This document shows, piece by piece, positions 9,214 to 18,734 of a stretch of 64,000 nt of DNA. The DNA lies in assembly GCF_031454135.1 (NCBI RefSeq), contig NZ_JAVDQF010000001.1:2356001-2420000 (forward strand). The letters are read 5' to 3'. A program made the translations under genes and the position numbers. The DNA comes from Arthrobacter russicus. Its GTDB lineage: Bacteria; Actinomycetota; Actinomycetes; Actinomycetales; Micrococcaceae. The notes below the pieces were generated by a model. The model saw only the letters and a program-made list of their open reading frames with translations. It was not told the origin of the DNA and made no database searches. Position 1 is the stretch's first letter, and each line of letters opens with the position of its first letter.

Positions 9214-9261
9214 CGGCGCAGTGCGCATTGGGGGATCGCACTGATCCGCCACGCAGCCGGG
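9201..9261. terminator. Two-tier bidirectional hairpin between convergent genes
   Basis: Outer 12-bp arms (9201-9212 and 9250-9261) enclose an inner AGTGCG/CGCACT stem (9220-9225 with 9237-9242). It sits between the end of the TetR gene, whose stop codon it overlaps, and the end of ald. There is no U-tract. Confidence 0.65.
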
Positions 9262-9268
9262 AGTCGAA

Positions 9269-10381
9269 TCAGACCAGCGCGTGCCAGTCTTCGGAGAGCT
9301 CCAGGCCGTGGGCCAGGGCTACCGACTGATTGGTGACCTTGCCGCCGGCCACGTTCAGGCCGGCCGCGAGGGCCGGGATGCTTTCCAATGCCGCTTTGGC
9401 GCCGAGGTTGGCCAGCGCGGTCGCGTAGCGCAGCGTGACGTTGGTCAGGGCGTAGGTCGACGTGTTGGGCACCGCGCCCGGCATATTGGCGACGCAGTAG
9501 AACAGCGAATTGTGCACCATGAAGGTCGGGTTCTCGTGCGTGGTCGGGTGGCTGTCTTCGAAGCAGCCGCCCTGGTCCACCGCGATGTCCACGAGTACCG
9601 AGCCCGGCTTCATCCGGGCGACCAGTGCATTGGTGACCAACTTCGGTGCCTTGGCGCCGGGAATCAATACCGATCCGATAACCAGATCTGCATCGAGCAG
9701 CGACTTTTCGATTTCCAGGGCATTCGAAGCGATGGTCTTCAAGCGGCCTTGGTAGATCGCGTCGAGCTCGCGCAACCGGTTGATGTTGATGTCCAGAATG
9801 CTCACGTCGGCGCCGAGGCCCAGCGCCATTGCGGCGGCGTTGGTGCCCGCTACACCGGCACCCAGCACGATGACTTTGGCGGGGCGCACACCGGGGACGC
9901 CGCCGAGCAGCACGCCTTTTCCGCCCGCCGGGGCCATCAAGGACTGTGCGCCGACCTGTACCGAGAGCCGCCCGGCGACCTCGGACATGGGAGCCAGCAG
10001 CGGCAGGGCGCGGCCTTCTTGGACGGTTTCGTAGGCGATCGCCGTGACGCCGGATTTGATCAGCTCTGCGGTCAGTTCGGGCTCGGCGGCCAAGTGCAGG
10101 TAGGTGAACAGCACCAGGCCCTCGCGGAACCGGTGGTACTCGGCCGCGATCGGCTCTTTGACTTTCATCACCATGTCGGCCCGGGCCCAGAGCTCATCCG
10201 CGGAGTCGACCAACTCGGCGCCGGCCACAGCGTATTCGTCGTCGGAAATCGAGGAGCCGACGCCCGCGCCGCGCTCGATCAGGACGGTGTGACCGTGGCT
10301 GATGAACTCGTGCACGCCGGAAGCCGTAATGGCGACGCGGAATTCGTTGTTCTTGATTTCCTTGGGAACGCCGATGATCAT
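9269..10381 (-). CDS. ald: Alanine dehydrogenase
   Basis: NAD-dependent L-alanine dehydrogenase (alanine to pyruvate plus ammonia), 370 residues from the ATG at 10381. The conserved N-terminus [17 protein letters not shown] shows this start is right; the frame remains open 8 codons further upstream but without family similarity. The pyruvate/NAD region [20 protein letters not shown] and the Rossmann motif [12 protein letters not shown] are clear. GGAG lies about 8 bases before the start. The gene is divergent from a PucR-type regulator, with a symmetric site between them, matching the ald/AdeR arrangement known in Actinobacteria where alanine induces the dehydrogenase. Confidence 0.95.
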   Translation of the reverse strand: MIIGVPKEIKNNEFRVAITASGVHEFISHGHTVLIERGAGVGSSISDDEYAVAGAELVDSADELWARADMVMKVKEPIAAEYHRFREGLVLFTYLHLAAEPELTAELIKSGVTAIAYETVQEGRALPLLAPMSEVAGRLSVQVGAQSLMAPAGGKGVLLGGVPGVRPAKVIVLGAGVAGTNAAAMALGLGADVSILDININRLRELDAIYQGRLKTIASNALEIEKSLLDADLVIGSVLIPGAKAPKLVTNALVARMKPGSVLVDIAVDQGGCFEDSHPTTHENPTFMVHNSLFYCVANMPGAVPNTSTYALTNVTLRYATALANLGAKAALESIPALAAGLNVAGGKVTNQSVALAHGLELSEDWHALV

Positions 10382-10510
10382 CGAAAAACTCCGTCTTAGG
10401 GGCAACGTCTAACTCCATCAGCTTAAGACCGGATGTGAGGTGGCGGACAGCCGCCGAGTTCGGGCGCGCTGCCGAAATCCGCGTAATTTCAAGGATTTTC
10501 CGGAACCAGA

Positions 10511-10526
10511 TTCGACATTTGTCGAA
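10511..10526. promoter_or_regulatory. Palindromic operator between ald and its PucR-type regulator
   Basis: TTCGACA (10511-10517) and TGTCGAA (10520-10526) form a perfect 7-bp inverted repeat with a 2-base spacer. TGTCG recurs at 10542 and 10552, so several half-sites are stacked towards the regulator start. It is the likely binding site of the adjacent activator. Confidence 0.65.
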
Positions 10527-10540
10527 CCTAGGCACGTCAA

Positions 10541-11770
10541 GTGTCGTATCCTGTCGATATGCAGAGTCACGACGTAGAGGGACTGGTGGAAGAGGTGGCG
10601 GCGGTGCTCGGCCGCGGGCTGTCGCTCGAAGACGTCGATGGCTTGCTGCTGGCTTACAGCTCCAACCAGCCGCACGCCGACAAGGTGCGGGTCAACTTCC
10701 TGCTGAGCAAACGGGTTCCGGCCGACGTCAGCGCCTGGCAGCTGGCGCATGGCATCGCCGTCGCGGTCCGGCCCGTGGCCCTGCCGGCGAACGAACAGCT
10801 GGGCATGCTCGGGCGGGTGTGCGTACCGCTGCTGGTCCGCGGGTACCGGGTCGGTTACTTGTGGGTGCAGCAGGAGGAGTCGGAGGAATCGGCGACCGCG
10901 ATCTTGGCCCAACTGCCCCGGGTGCGCAACCAGTTGGACCTCTTGGCCTCCTTGCTGTTGGATTCCAACACCGCCGAATCCGAGTTCCGGCGCGGCCGAG
11001 AACAGGAGTTCCTGGCAGCATGTTCGGGCGAGGCCGGAGCGCTGGCCGCGGTGGCGGGCTGGAGCGAAGTGCACAACCGGGGGCCGTGGCAATTGGTGAC
11101 CGCTTTCGAGATCGCCGAGGCCCATGCGGCTTCGGCCGATGACCCGATCGCGGCGACGCTGACCCACCGCAGTGCCGCTCTGCAGGCGACCATCGGACTC
11201 GATGCCGCGTTGTTCAGCGCCGGAACCGGAACCCATGCGGTGATGTTGTTCCGGGATTCGGTCGGCCGGGCCAACCACGCCGCGGTGCTGGTGCGTTACC
11301 AGATGGAATTGAGCAAGCGGTTGGGCCGGGCTTCGGACCGGATGGTCTTGGGGATCAGCGAGCCGTTCGGCAATCTCGGGCTCCTTCCCGAGGCTTACGC
11401 GCAATCCAAGGTCGCGGCGCAAGCCGGAGCGGTGGATCCGGAATTGGGCGAACTGGTCGACTGCCGGGCCACCGGGATCTACCAACTGCTGGCGGGCGGG
11501 CGCTGGGGCCGGATCAGCTCCGTGAACTACCGTCGGCTGGCCGAGGCGGACCGGAACGCGGAATTGCTGCCGATGTTGGAATTGATCTACGACAACGACG
11601 GCTCGGTCCAGGACGTGGCGGACAAATTGCATCTGCACCGCAGCTCGATCTACAACCGGCTGGCCAGGATTCGGTCGGTTTTGGCCGCGGAACCGCTCAA
11701 CGGAATGGTCAGGCTGGAGTTGCACGCGGCGATCAAAGCCGAGCGATGGGCCGCCAGGCCGCGTCTGTAA
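10541..11770 (+). CDS. PucR-family transcriptional regulator (AdeR-like activator of ald)
   Basis: A 409-residue regulator with the PucR layout: a long N-terminal sensing region, a GGDEF-like central part, and a C-terminal helix-turn-helix (YDNDGSVQDVADKLHLHRSS, about residues 349-368). Divergent orientation from ald supports the role of AdeR, the alanine-responsive activator. The start is uncertain: GTG 10541 gives 409 residues without a good Shine-Dalgarno, whereas ATG 10559 lies 6 bases after TATCCT, a possible -10 box for a leaderless transcript, and would give 403 residues. Confidence 0.85.
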   Translation: MSYPVDMQSHDVEGLVEEVAAVLGRGLSLEDVDGLLLAYSSNQPHADKVRVNFLLSKRVPADVSAWQLAHGIAVAVRPVALPANEQLGMLGRVCVPLLVRGYRVGYLWVQQEESEESATAILAQLPRVRNQLDLLASLLLDSNTAESEFRRGREQEFLAACSGEAGALAAVAGWSEVHNRGPWQLVTAFEIAEAHAASADDPIAATLTHRSAALQATIGLDAALFSAGTGTHAVMLFRDSVGRANHAAVLVRYQMELSKRLGRASDRMVLGISEPFGNLGLLPEAYAQSKVAAQAGAVDPELGELVDCRATGIYQLLAGGRWGRISSVNYRRLAEADRNAELLPMLELIYDNDGSVQDVADKLHLHRSSIYNRLARIRSVLAAEPLNGMVRLELHAAIKAERWAARPRL

Positions 11771-11924
11771 CCGAACCTGGTAGCAAACAATTGCCCTTTC
11801 GGGCAGGTCCGACGGCGGATTGTGGTTGCCGGATTGTGGTCATCGACGGCAACCGCCAGGCTCAACTATGGTGGGGTACTGGGGGAGATCCGCACCGGTC
11901 AATTTTTCGAATTGAGGTCCCTTC

Positions 11925-13094
11925 ATGGCGAATTTCGGCGACTATCAAATGGGTATTTACCTGGCCGGAGCGGCGGGCCGGAAACCGGCATTGCCGATTG
12001 CCTTCGAGGGGCTCGAAGCCGCAGCCCACCAAGTGCTGGATCCGGAGCTGTTGGGTTATGTGGCCGGCGGCGCCGGCGATGAACGGACGCAACGGCTCAA
12101 CGTCGAAGCCTTCGCGCAATGGGGGCTGATGCCCAGGATGCTCGTCGGCGCTGCGCAGCGCGACCTGTCCGTGGAGCTGTTCGGCCAACGGTTCCCGAGC
12201 CCGATCTTCATGAGTCCGGTGGGGGTGCTCGGCGCGTGCCGGGAAGACGGCGACCTGGCGGTGGCCCGGGCCTCGGCGGTCACCGGGGTTCCGATGTTCG
12301 CTTCCACGCTCTCCGCGGCGACCTTGGAGCAGGTCCGTTTGGCGCAAGGCGCGACGCCGGGCTTCTTCCAGTTGTATCCGCCCAACGACCCCGAGTTGTC
12401 GCAGAGCCTGGTCAGCCGGGCCGAAGCGGCCGGGTACGCCGGAATCGTGGTCACCGTGGACACCTGGGTCAATGGCTGGCGGCCGCGGGACCTGTCCAGC
12501 GGCTATATTCCGATGCTCCGCGGCCTGTGCTTGGAAAACTATCGCAGCGACCCCAGGTTCCAAGAGCTGGTGGCCGCGCAACCGGCCGGCCAGGCCGGTG
12601 CGGTCGAACTGACCTGGGCCGGGATATTCGGTCGGCCCACGCTTAACTGGTCGGATATCGACGCCTTGCGCGAAGCCACCTCGTTGCCGCTGATCATCAA
12701 GGGCATCTGCGCCCCGGAAGACGCCAAGAAAGCGCAAGACCATGGTGCCGACGGCATCATCTGCTCGAATCACGGCGGGCGGCAGGCCAATGGCGGGCTT
12801 TCCGCATTGCAGTGCTTGCCGGCGGTGGTCGGGGCCACCGGACTCCCGGTGCTCTTCGATTCCGGAGTGCGCAGCGGCACCGATGTGGTGAAAGCGCTGG
12901 CCCTGGGCGCGCGTGCGGTGGGCATCGGCCGGCCCTATGTCTACGGACTCACCGTGGCGGGGGCGGCCGGCGTCGAACAGGTATTGCGCGGGATCCTGGC
13001 CGAGGCCGACTTGCTGATGGCGGTGGACGGCTATGCCGCGATCGCCGATCTGGTCCCTGAAGCCCTGCACCGGGTGGCCGGGCCGGCCGCGTGA
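11925..13094 (+). CDS. Lactate 2-monooxygenase (FMN-dependent alpha-hydroxy acid oxidase family)
   Basis: A 389-residue flavoprotein matching the family that converts L-lactate and O2 to acetate, CO2 and water. The N-terminus (MANFGDYQMGIYLAGAAG) and YVAGGAGDERTQRLNVEAF resemble mycobacterial lactate monooxygenase more than plain lactate oxidase or cytochrome-linked lactate dehydrogenase. The catalytic SNHGGRQ with His283 is present, as is the FMN phosphate region LFDSGVRSGTDVVKAL. GAGG stands 7 bases before the ATG. It overlaps the next gene by GTGA. Lactate dehydrogenase or oxidase activity is an alternative that sequence alone cannot exclude. Confidence 0.88.
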   Translation: MANFGDYQMGIYLAGAAGRKPALPIAFEGLEAAAHQVLDPELLGYVAGGAGDERTQRLNVEAFAQWGLMPRMLVGAAQRDLSVELFGQRFPSPIFMSPVGVLGACREDGDLAVARASAVTGVPMFASTLSAATLEQVRLAQGATPGFFQLYPPNDPELSQSLVSRAEAAGYAGIVVTVDTWVNGWRPRDLSSGYIPMLRGLCLENYRSDPRFQELVAAQPAGQAGAVELTWAGIFGRPTLNWSDIDALREATSLPLIIKGICAPEDAKKAQDHGADGIICSNHGGRQANGGLSALQCLPAVVGATGLPVLFDSGVRSGTDVVKALALGARAVGIGRPYVYGLTVAGAAGVEQVLRGILAEADLLMAVDGYAAIADLVPEALHRVAGPAA

Positions 13095-14104
13095 TCCGGG
13101 TCGCCGTCGTCGGCTTCGGCTTGGCCGGAAGCGTCTTCCACGCCCCCGCGATCCAGGCCGATCCGGCGCTGTCGCTGGCTGCGATTGTCACCGCGGATCC
13201 GGCCCGCCGGGCGCACGCGGAGCAAAACTACCCAAGCACCCGGGTGGTCGGCGGGTTCGGGGAGCTGCCTTTCGGCGAACTCGACGCAGTAGTCGTAGCG
13301 ACGCCGCCGGGCAGTCACGTGGCACTGGGCCACGCCGCATTGGACGCCGGGCTCGCAGTAGTGGTGGACAAACCGTTCGCGCCCAGCAGCGCCGAGGCGC
13401 TCGAATTGATCGCGCACGCGGAACAAGCTGGCAGATTGCTCACCGTCTATCAGAACCGGCGCTGGGACGGCGAGTTCCAGACCGTGCAGGAACTCTTGCG
13501 GCAGGGCGCGTTCGGTGAAGTGACCCGGTTCGAGTCCCGGATGGAGCGCTGGGCGCCGGAGATCAGCAAACCCTGGAAAGCCTCGGCCGGGCCGGGCCAC
13601 GGGGTGCTGTTCGACTTGGGCGCGCACTTGATCGACCAGGCCCTGCAATTGTTCGGACCGGTGCAACGGGTGTACGGCGAGCTCGACGCCCGTCGGGCCC
13701 AAGAGCCGAGCGACGACGATGTTTTCCTTGCGTTGCAGCACGCCTCCGGAGTGCGCTCGCATTTGGCGATGAATCTGACTTCGGCGCAATTCGCGCCCCG
13801 GATCCGGGTGCTCGGTACCGCGGGCGGCTATCTGAAGCAGCACGGAGACCTGCAAGAAGCCCAGATCCAAGCCGGAATCCTGCCTGGTGATGACCGGTAC
13901 GGAGTGGATCCGGAGCCGCATTGGGGGTGGTTCGGCCAAGGCGACCAGTTGCGGGCCGTGCCCACGGTGCGCGGTGATTATCCACGCTTCTACGCATTGC
14001 TGGCCGCCGCGCTCAACGGATCAGGGCCGCCGCCGGTCGATCCCCTCGACGCGGTGGCGGCCCTGCGGATCATTGAAGAAGTCCGGACGCAAAACGGCCT
14101 TTAG
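13091..14104 (+). CDS. Gfo/Idh/MocA family NAD(P)-dependent oxidoreductase
   Basis: A 337-residue dehydrogenase with N-terminal Rossmann fold (VAVVGFGLAGSVFHAPAIQ, residues 3-21) and the family motif VVVDKPFAPS near residue 94, whose Lys-Pro pair contacts cofactor and substrate. The C-terminal domain starts around 120. It begins with a GTG overlapping the stop of the lactate monooxygenase gene, so both are translated together, although a shared pathway is not obvious; substrates in this family are sugars, inositols or related polyols. It ends in a 4-base stop-to-stop overlap with the convergent MFS gene. Confidence 0.9.
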   Translation: MIRVAVVGFGLAGSVFHAPAIQADPALSLAAIVTADPARRAHAEQNYPSTRVVGGFGELPFGELDAVVVATPPGSHVALGHAALDAGLAVVVDKPFAPSSAEALELIAHAEQAGRLLTVYQNRRWDGEFQTVQELLRQGAFGEVTRFESRMERWAPEISKPWKASAGPGHGVLFDLGAHLIDQALQLFGPVQRVYGELDARRAQEPSDDDVFLALQHASGVRSHLAMNLTSAQFAPRIRVLGTAGGYLKQHGDLQEAQIQAGILPGDDRYGVDPEPHWGWFGQGDQLRAVPTVRGDYPRFYALLAAALNGSGPPPVDPLDAVAALRIIEEVRTQNGL

Positions 14105-15792
14105 AGCGCTGCGACTGCTTCCTCTTTGGCTGCTGCGGCTTCCTTGGGGTCGGTGATTTTCTTCTTCGGCAGGAAGAAAGTCACCAGGAAGGCCACGGCC
14201 ACCAGGGCCGCAGCACTGAGCATCACCACGTCGATCGACTGGGCGAAGCCATTGCGGATCGGCTCGGTCAGAGCTTTGTTCGCCTCACGCAGCCACGAAG
14301 TGTCGTTCAGGTTGCTGCTGCCGCCGTTCTGGGCATTCTGCAGGAAGTCCAGGAAGCCCTTGTTGTCCGGATTGCCGACGATCGCCGGGTCCTTGAACAT
14401 CGCGGCATAACTGGGGTTCTTCATCGCGTCGGCCAAGAGCGTGGCGATCTTGTCCTGCGCGGTGGCGAAGAGCATCGAGATGAAGACCGCGGTGCCCACG
14501 GTGCCGCCCATGGAGCGGAAGAAGGTCGCCGAAGAGGTGGCGACGCCCATGTCCTTCGGCGGTACCGCGAACTGCATCGACAGGGTCAGCGGCTGCATGC
14601 AGAAGCCCAGGCCCAAGCCGAAGGCGATCGCAATGCCGCCCGGGACCAGGAGCGAGGTGTCCACGCCGAGCGACAAGCCCATGGCCAGTGCCGAAGCACC
14701 CAGGATGAAGGTTCCGACGATCGGGAAGATCCGGTAGGTCCCGGTCCGGGAAATCACCTGGCCGCTGGTGATCGAGCCGATCAGAATGCCCACCGTGAAG
14801 GTGATCATCAGCAGGCCGGCTTCGGTCGGCGTCAGCCCGGCGACCAGCTGCAAGTACATCGGCAGCATCGCGATGGCGCCGAACATGCCGATGCCGATGA
14901 TGAAGTTCAACAGCGCGGAGACGCCGAAGGCCGGGATCTTGAAGAAGCGCAATGGGATCAAGGCGGCATCTCCGGCCATCCGCTCGGCCAGGATGAAGGC
15001 GATGATGCCGATCGCGCCCAAGGCGTAGCAGAGGAATGCGGCGCCGGACGTCCAGCCCCATTCCCGGCCCTGCTCGGCGACGATCAGCAGCGGCACCAGC
15101 GCCAAGGTGATGCTCGCGGCGCCCCAGTAGTCGACCTTTTGCCGGATGCCTTCTTTTTTGGGCAGGTGCAGGAACATCCAGACCACGATCAGCGCGCCGA
15201 TCGCGATCGGCACATTGATCAGGAACACCCAGCGCCAACCGGTGATCCACAGGATCTGCGAGGAGCCGGCGAAGAAGCCGCCAACCACCGGGCCGAGCAC
15301 CGAGGAAATGCCGAAGACCGACATGAAGTAACCCTGGTATTTGCCGCGGTCTTTCAGCGGGACGATGTCGCCGATGATGGCCAGGCCCAAGGACATCAGA
15401 CCGCCGGCGCCGAGTCCCTGGATGCCGCGGGCCACTGCCAGCTCGCCCATCGACTGCACGAACCCGGAGTAGATCGAGCCGATGAGGAAAATCGAGATCG
15501 CGATCACGTAGAGCGGACGCCGGCCGAAGATGTCGGAGAGTTTCCCGTACAGCGGGGTGCTCACCGTGGAGGTGATCAGGTAGGCGGTGGTGGCCCAGGC
15601 CTGCAACGAGAGCCCGTTGAGGTCGTTGGAAATGGTGTAGATGGAACTTGAAACGATGGTTTGGTCGAGTGCGGCCAAGAACATGCCGAGCAGCAGGCCC
15701 ACCAGGACCGTCATGATCTGACGGTGGGTGTAGGCCTGCCCGGGTTCTGGAATCCGGCGGTTCCGGTTGTTTGCTGTCATCGTGTGTGACAC
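14101..15792 (-). CDS. MFS multidrug efflux transporter, DHA2 (EmrB/QacA) family
   Basis: A 563-residue drug:proton antiporter with about 14 transmembrane segments. Visible: LAALDQTIVSSSIYTISNDL (D1 motif in helix 1), LYGKLSDIFGRRPLY (motif A), GIQGLGAGGLMSL (motif B region) and GPVVGGFF (motif C). A long extracytoplasmic loop precedes the last helix (about 455-520), followed by a Lys/Glu-rich cytoplasmic tail. GTG 15792 is preceded by GGAG at a 6-base spacing, which favours it over the ATG four codons later. No regulator gene is adjacent; the upstream region has a weak inverted repeat near 15844-15860. Confidence 0.92.
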   Translation of the reverse strand: MSHTMTANNRNRRIPEPGQAYTHRQIMTVLVGLLLGMFLAALDQTIVSSSIYTISNDLNGLSLQAWATTAYLITSTVSTPLYGKLSDIFGRRPLYVIAISIFLIGSIYSGFVQSMGELAVARGIQGLGAGGLMSLGLAIIGDIVPLKDRGKYQGYFMSVFGISSVLGPVVGGFFAGSSQILWITGWRWVFLINVPIAIGALIVVWMFLHLPKKEGIRQKVDYWGAASITLALVPLLIVAEQGREWGWTSGAAFLCYALGAIGIIAFILAERMAGDAALIPLRFFKIPAFGVSALLNFIIGIGMFGAIAMLPMYLQLVAGLTPTEAGLLMITFTVGILIGSITSGQVISRTGTYRIFPIVGTFILGASALAMGLSLGVDTSLLVPGGIAIAFGLGLGFCMQPLTLSMQFAVPPKDMGVATSSATFFRSMGGTVGTAVFISMLFATAQDKIATLLADAMKNPSYAAMFKDPAIVGNPDNKGFLDFLQNAQNGGSSNLNDTSWLREANKALTEPIRNGFAQSIDVVMLSAAALVAVAFLVTFFLPKKKITDPKEAAAAKEEAVAAL

Positions 15793-16033
15793 GTCGTGCT
15801 CCGATGTCTGAGCTCAGGGGTGCCCTGGGTACCCGTAAAAATAGTTGCTTTCGTGAAACAAGTATATCCCCGGACTGACGGATTGTCGTTAAAATCTTGG
15901 TGACCTGCGTCGCAGCAAGCCGGTTGCCTGGGCAGACCCGACGGACTCGTGGGCTGGCGTAGCCGGTTCCTGGCTGAAACCGGCGGCGAGTCCGTCACGG
16001 CTGCCCGGAGCTCCGGCTTGAATCTGCGGGTGC

Positions 16034-16864
16034 TCAGCCGGTTTTCGGTGCCGGGGCGGCGGGCGCCGGCAACGGCCAGAGCCAGCCCGGGCCGTCGGTG
16101 CTCTTCTGCGAGAGCACCAAGGATCCGGCGTCGATCGGCGAATCCAGGACTACCAGGCCGCGGATTTTCTGCCCCGGCAGGACCCGGGCCGGAAGCCCCA
16201 GTCCGTTGTCCAAACAGACATGCCCGGCCCGGGTATCCAAAGACTGGCTGACTTTGCGCCCGTCCGGGCCCTGGAGGTCGAAGTCTTTGGGGCTCACGCT
16301 GAAGAACGGGTCTTTCGAGGCGGCCAAACCGGGCAGCGCCTCGATCCACAGCTCGACTGCGATGAAATGGCCGTTCGTGGGTTTGATTGCGGTTCCGGTC
16401 TGGCAGCTGTAATCGACCGTGATCGAAGCCACGGTGAAGTTGACCAGCCGTTTGTTGCTTCCGTCGGCAGTCACCACGCCGGACAGTTCGCCGAGCCGCT
16501 TCTGCAGCAGCCCGCGTTGATCGGGTCGCGGCGTGCCGCCGGCGTCGGGCAGTTGGAAGTCGCTCCGCGGATCGACCGGTGAATTGTCCGTGCCCTGGCG
16601 GTCGCGTTGTTCGTGCCTCGGAGCGGGGCCGGACGACGGCGGCGCGGTCCGGTTGCCAGGACCTGGCGTTGCGGGGGCCGGAGCCGCGGGATTTTGCCCG
16701 ACCGGGTTCTGGCCGCTTTGGCCACCCGCCGAGCAGCCGCTCAGAACCAGCATTGCGGCGCAGGCCAAAGCAAGCGGGGCCAGAGCGGGCTGGGTCAGCA
16801 CGGCGCGGCGCGTAGCGCGCGGTCTCCCGGCAGGTGTCCCCGGGGGGCGGTTCCAAGGCTGCAT
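16034..16864 (-). CDS. Secreted lipoprotein with a DUF4352-like domain
   Basis: About 276 residues from ATG 16864. An Arg-rich N-terminus leads into a hydrophobic stretch ending in LVLSGC, a lipobox, then a Pro/Gly/Gln-rich linker of about 80 residues. The C-terminal globular part (GHFIAVELWIEALPG... and LPGQKIRGLVVLDSP) has the immunoglobulin-like pattern of DUF4352/telomeric-repeat-binding-like extracellular domains. The frame is open upstream to a TTG at 16912, but the start at 16864 gives a normal signal length and leaves room for promoters of the divergent MFS gene. Function unknown; surface anchoring is inferred from the lipobox. Confidence 0.78.
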   Translation of the reverse strand: MQPWNRPPGTPAGRPRATRRAVLTQPALAPLALACAAMLVLSGCSAGGQSGQNPVGQNPAAPAPATPGPGNRTAPPSSGPAPRHEQRDRQGTDNSPVDPRSDFQLPDAGGTPRPDQRGLLQKRLGELSGVVTADGSNKRLVNFTVASITVDYSCQTGTAIKPTNGHFIAVELWIEALPGLAASKDPFFSVSPKDFDLQGPDGRKVSQSLDTRAGHVCLDNGLGLPARVLPGQKIRGLVVLDSPIDAGSLVLSQKSTDGPGWLWPLPAPAAPAPKTG

Positions 16865-16929
16865 TGAATATTCCGGAGGGTAGGCTGATCCAAGGTTACC
16901 GGGCATGAGCAATCTTTTGGAGGCACGCA

Positions 16930-18198
16930 GTGGCGCAGGAGCGAATCGGGGCGGCTGCTCCGGGTGTCCCGTCGGCGCTCGCCGAGCCCACTGAGCGGGT
17001 CAAGCCGCTCTGGGTGAGCTCGGTGGTGCTGGTCAACATCGGCATAAATGCGGCCTTCTTCGGTCCGATCCAGGTTTTGCTGGGCAACCAGGCGATCTCC
17101 TTCGACGAAGGCCAGAAGGAGGCAATCCTGGCTTTGGTCACCGGTTGCGGAGCCGCGGTCTCCTTGGTGGCGAACCCCCTGTTCGGCGCGTTCTCCGACC
17201 GGACCACTTCGCGTTTCGGCCGCCGGGTGCCCTGGGTGTTCATTGGCGCGGTATTGGGTACCATCGCCTTGCTGGGGCTCTCCGTCGCGCCGAGCGTTGC
17301 CGCGATGGCGGCCTTGTGGTGTTTGGTCCAGCTGGGCTGCAACGGCACGCTGGCAGCGATCACCGCGGCGATTCCGGACCGGGTGCCGGTGCAACAACGC
17401 GGTCTGGTGGGCGGTGTGGCCTCGATGGGCACCGTGATCGGGATCTTGATCGGGGCGGGCATCGGCGCAGTCGCCGCGAAGAATTTCGCCCTCGGCTACT
17501 GGCTCTGCGCTGCGGCGCTGCTGGCCGGCATCGTGCTCTACCTGTTTCGCGGCAACGACCAGCCGCTGACTGCCGCGGAACGACCGGCGCTTTCCTTCCG
17601 CGGATTCCTGCAAGGATTCTGGATCAGCCCGCGCAAACATCCGGATTTCGGCTGGGCTTGGTTGAGCCGCTTCCTGGTGCAATTCGGCGTGCAGATCTGC
17701 ATCGTGTACTTGTTGTTCTTCCTGCGGGACAAAGTCGGTTACGAAGCACCGGAGTTCGGGGTGCTGATCCTGACCGGGATATACGCCCTGCTGACCATGG
17801 CGACTGCGGGCATCGGCGGAGTCTGGACCGACCGGGTGGGGCGGCGCAAGCCGTTCGTCATGGTGTCCTCGGCAATCATCGCGCTGGCGGCGTTGATTCT
17901 GGCGTTTTTCCCGACCTGGCCCGGTGCGCTGCTCGGCGCGGCGGTGCTGGGCATCGGCAACGGCACCTACTTGGCGGTCGATCTGGCGCTGCTCACCCAG
18001 GTCCTGCCGCAGGCGATGAACCGCGGCAAGGACCTGGGCGTGATCAATGTGGCCAACTCGCTTCCGCAGGTCCTCGCCGCGCCCACCGCATTCCTCTTCG
18101 TGACCATGCTGGGCGGCTATGTGAGCCTCTACGTCCTGGCTGCGGCGATCGGATTGCTGGGGGCCGCCGCCGTGCTCATGATCAAAGGCGTGCGCTGA
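16930..18198 (+). CDS. MFS transporter, sugar:cation symporter-like
   Basis: A 422-residue, 12-helix MFS protein. NPLFGAFSDRTTSRFGRRVPWV (about residues 80-101) is the motif A variant seen in GPH/SLC45-like sugar symporters, and IGGVWTDRVGRRKPFV is its repeat in the second half. TTTTGGAGG precedes the GTG start by 7 bases. It is transcribed divergently from the lipoprotein gene and ends 5 bases from the convergent VOC gene. Substrate unknown; a sugar or glycoside is the best guess from family resemblance. Confidence 0.85.
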   Translation: MAQERIGAAAPGVPSALAEPTERVKPLWVSSVVLVNIGINAAFFGPIQVLLGNQAISFDEGQKEAILALVTGCGAAVSLVANPLFGAFSDRTTSRFGRRVPWVFIGAVLGTIALLGLSVAPSVAAMAALWCLVQLGCNGTLAAITAAIPDRVPVQQRGLVGGVASMGTVIGILIGAGIGAVAAKNFALGYWLCAAALLAGIVLYLFRGNDQPLTAAERPALSFRGFLQGFWISPRKHPDFGWAWLSRFLVQFGVQICIVYLLFFLRDKVGYEAPEFGVLILTGIYALLTMATAGIGGVWTDRVGRRKPFVMVSSAIIALAALILAFFPTWPGALLGAAVLGIGNGTYLAVDLALLTQVLPQAMNRGKDLGVINVANSLPQVLAAPTAFLFVTMLGGYVSLYVLAAAIGLLGAAAVLMIKGVR

Positions 18199-18203
18199 TC
18201 CGG

Positions 18204-18629
18204 TCAGGCCGCCTCGTAGGCCGCTGCGACATCGAGCACCCAGACCACGCCGTAGGCGTCTTTGAGCATCCCGTAGGCCGGTGAGAACTGGGCCGGAGCG
18301 AGGTCTTCGATGATCGTCGAATCTTCGGCCAACCGGCCCCAGAGCTCGGTGACCTCGGGGACCGAGTCGCCCCGCACCGAAACGAAGAACGATTTCTCGC
18401 CCTGCTCGTAGCTGTTGCTCGCCGGTACGTCGAAGGCCATGATCTGGAACCCGTTCCCGCCGATGACCTGGCCGAATTTGATCTGCTGGGCTTCTTCGGC
18501 GCGTTCCACGCTGAAGGCATCGGCGTTGCTGACCAAAATCAGTTGACCGCCGAAGACCGAATGGTAGAACTCGAGCGCGGCTCTGGCTTCGCCGCGGAAA
18601 TTCAGATGCGGGGTGGTGAGGACTGTCAT
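18204..18629 (-). CDS. VOC superfamily protein, PhnB-like
   Basis: A 141-residue glyoxalase-fold protein of the PhnB-like type. Recognisable: LNFRGEARAALEFYHSVFGGQL at the N-terminus, IMAFDVPAS in the middle, and the C-terminal SPAYGMLKDAYGVVWVLDV, the usual end of PhnB proteins (commonly FG.L.D.FGV.W). These proteins are often annotated without known substrate. It is divergent from the WYL regulator with a 105-bp gap and may be its target. Confidence 0.88.
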   Translation of the reverse strand: MTVLTTPHLNFRGEARAALEFYHSVFGGQLILVSNADAFSVERAEEAQQIKFGQVIGGNGFQIMAFDVPASNSYEQGEKSFFVSVRGDSVPEVTELWGRLAEDSTIIEDLAPAQFSPAYGMLKDAYGVVWVLDVAAAYEAA

Positions 18630-18734
18630 GTCTGCTCCTGGAAGTAGCTGAAAGTGGCCGGCTTTCCCGGTCGAAAACCACTTTCGCAGCAGTAGCGGAC
18701 AGATTCGGTCCTACACTCGACGTACTCTGGGAAA

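Noticed and set aside
15844-15860. Imperfect inverted repeat TTGCTTTCGTGAAACAA upstream of the DHA2 transporter
   Set aside because: Only five of eight pairs match; too weak to call an operator without an adjacent regulator.
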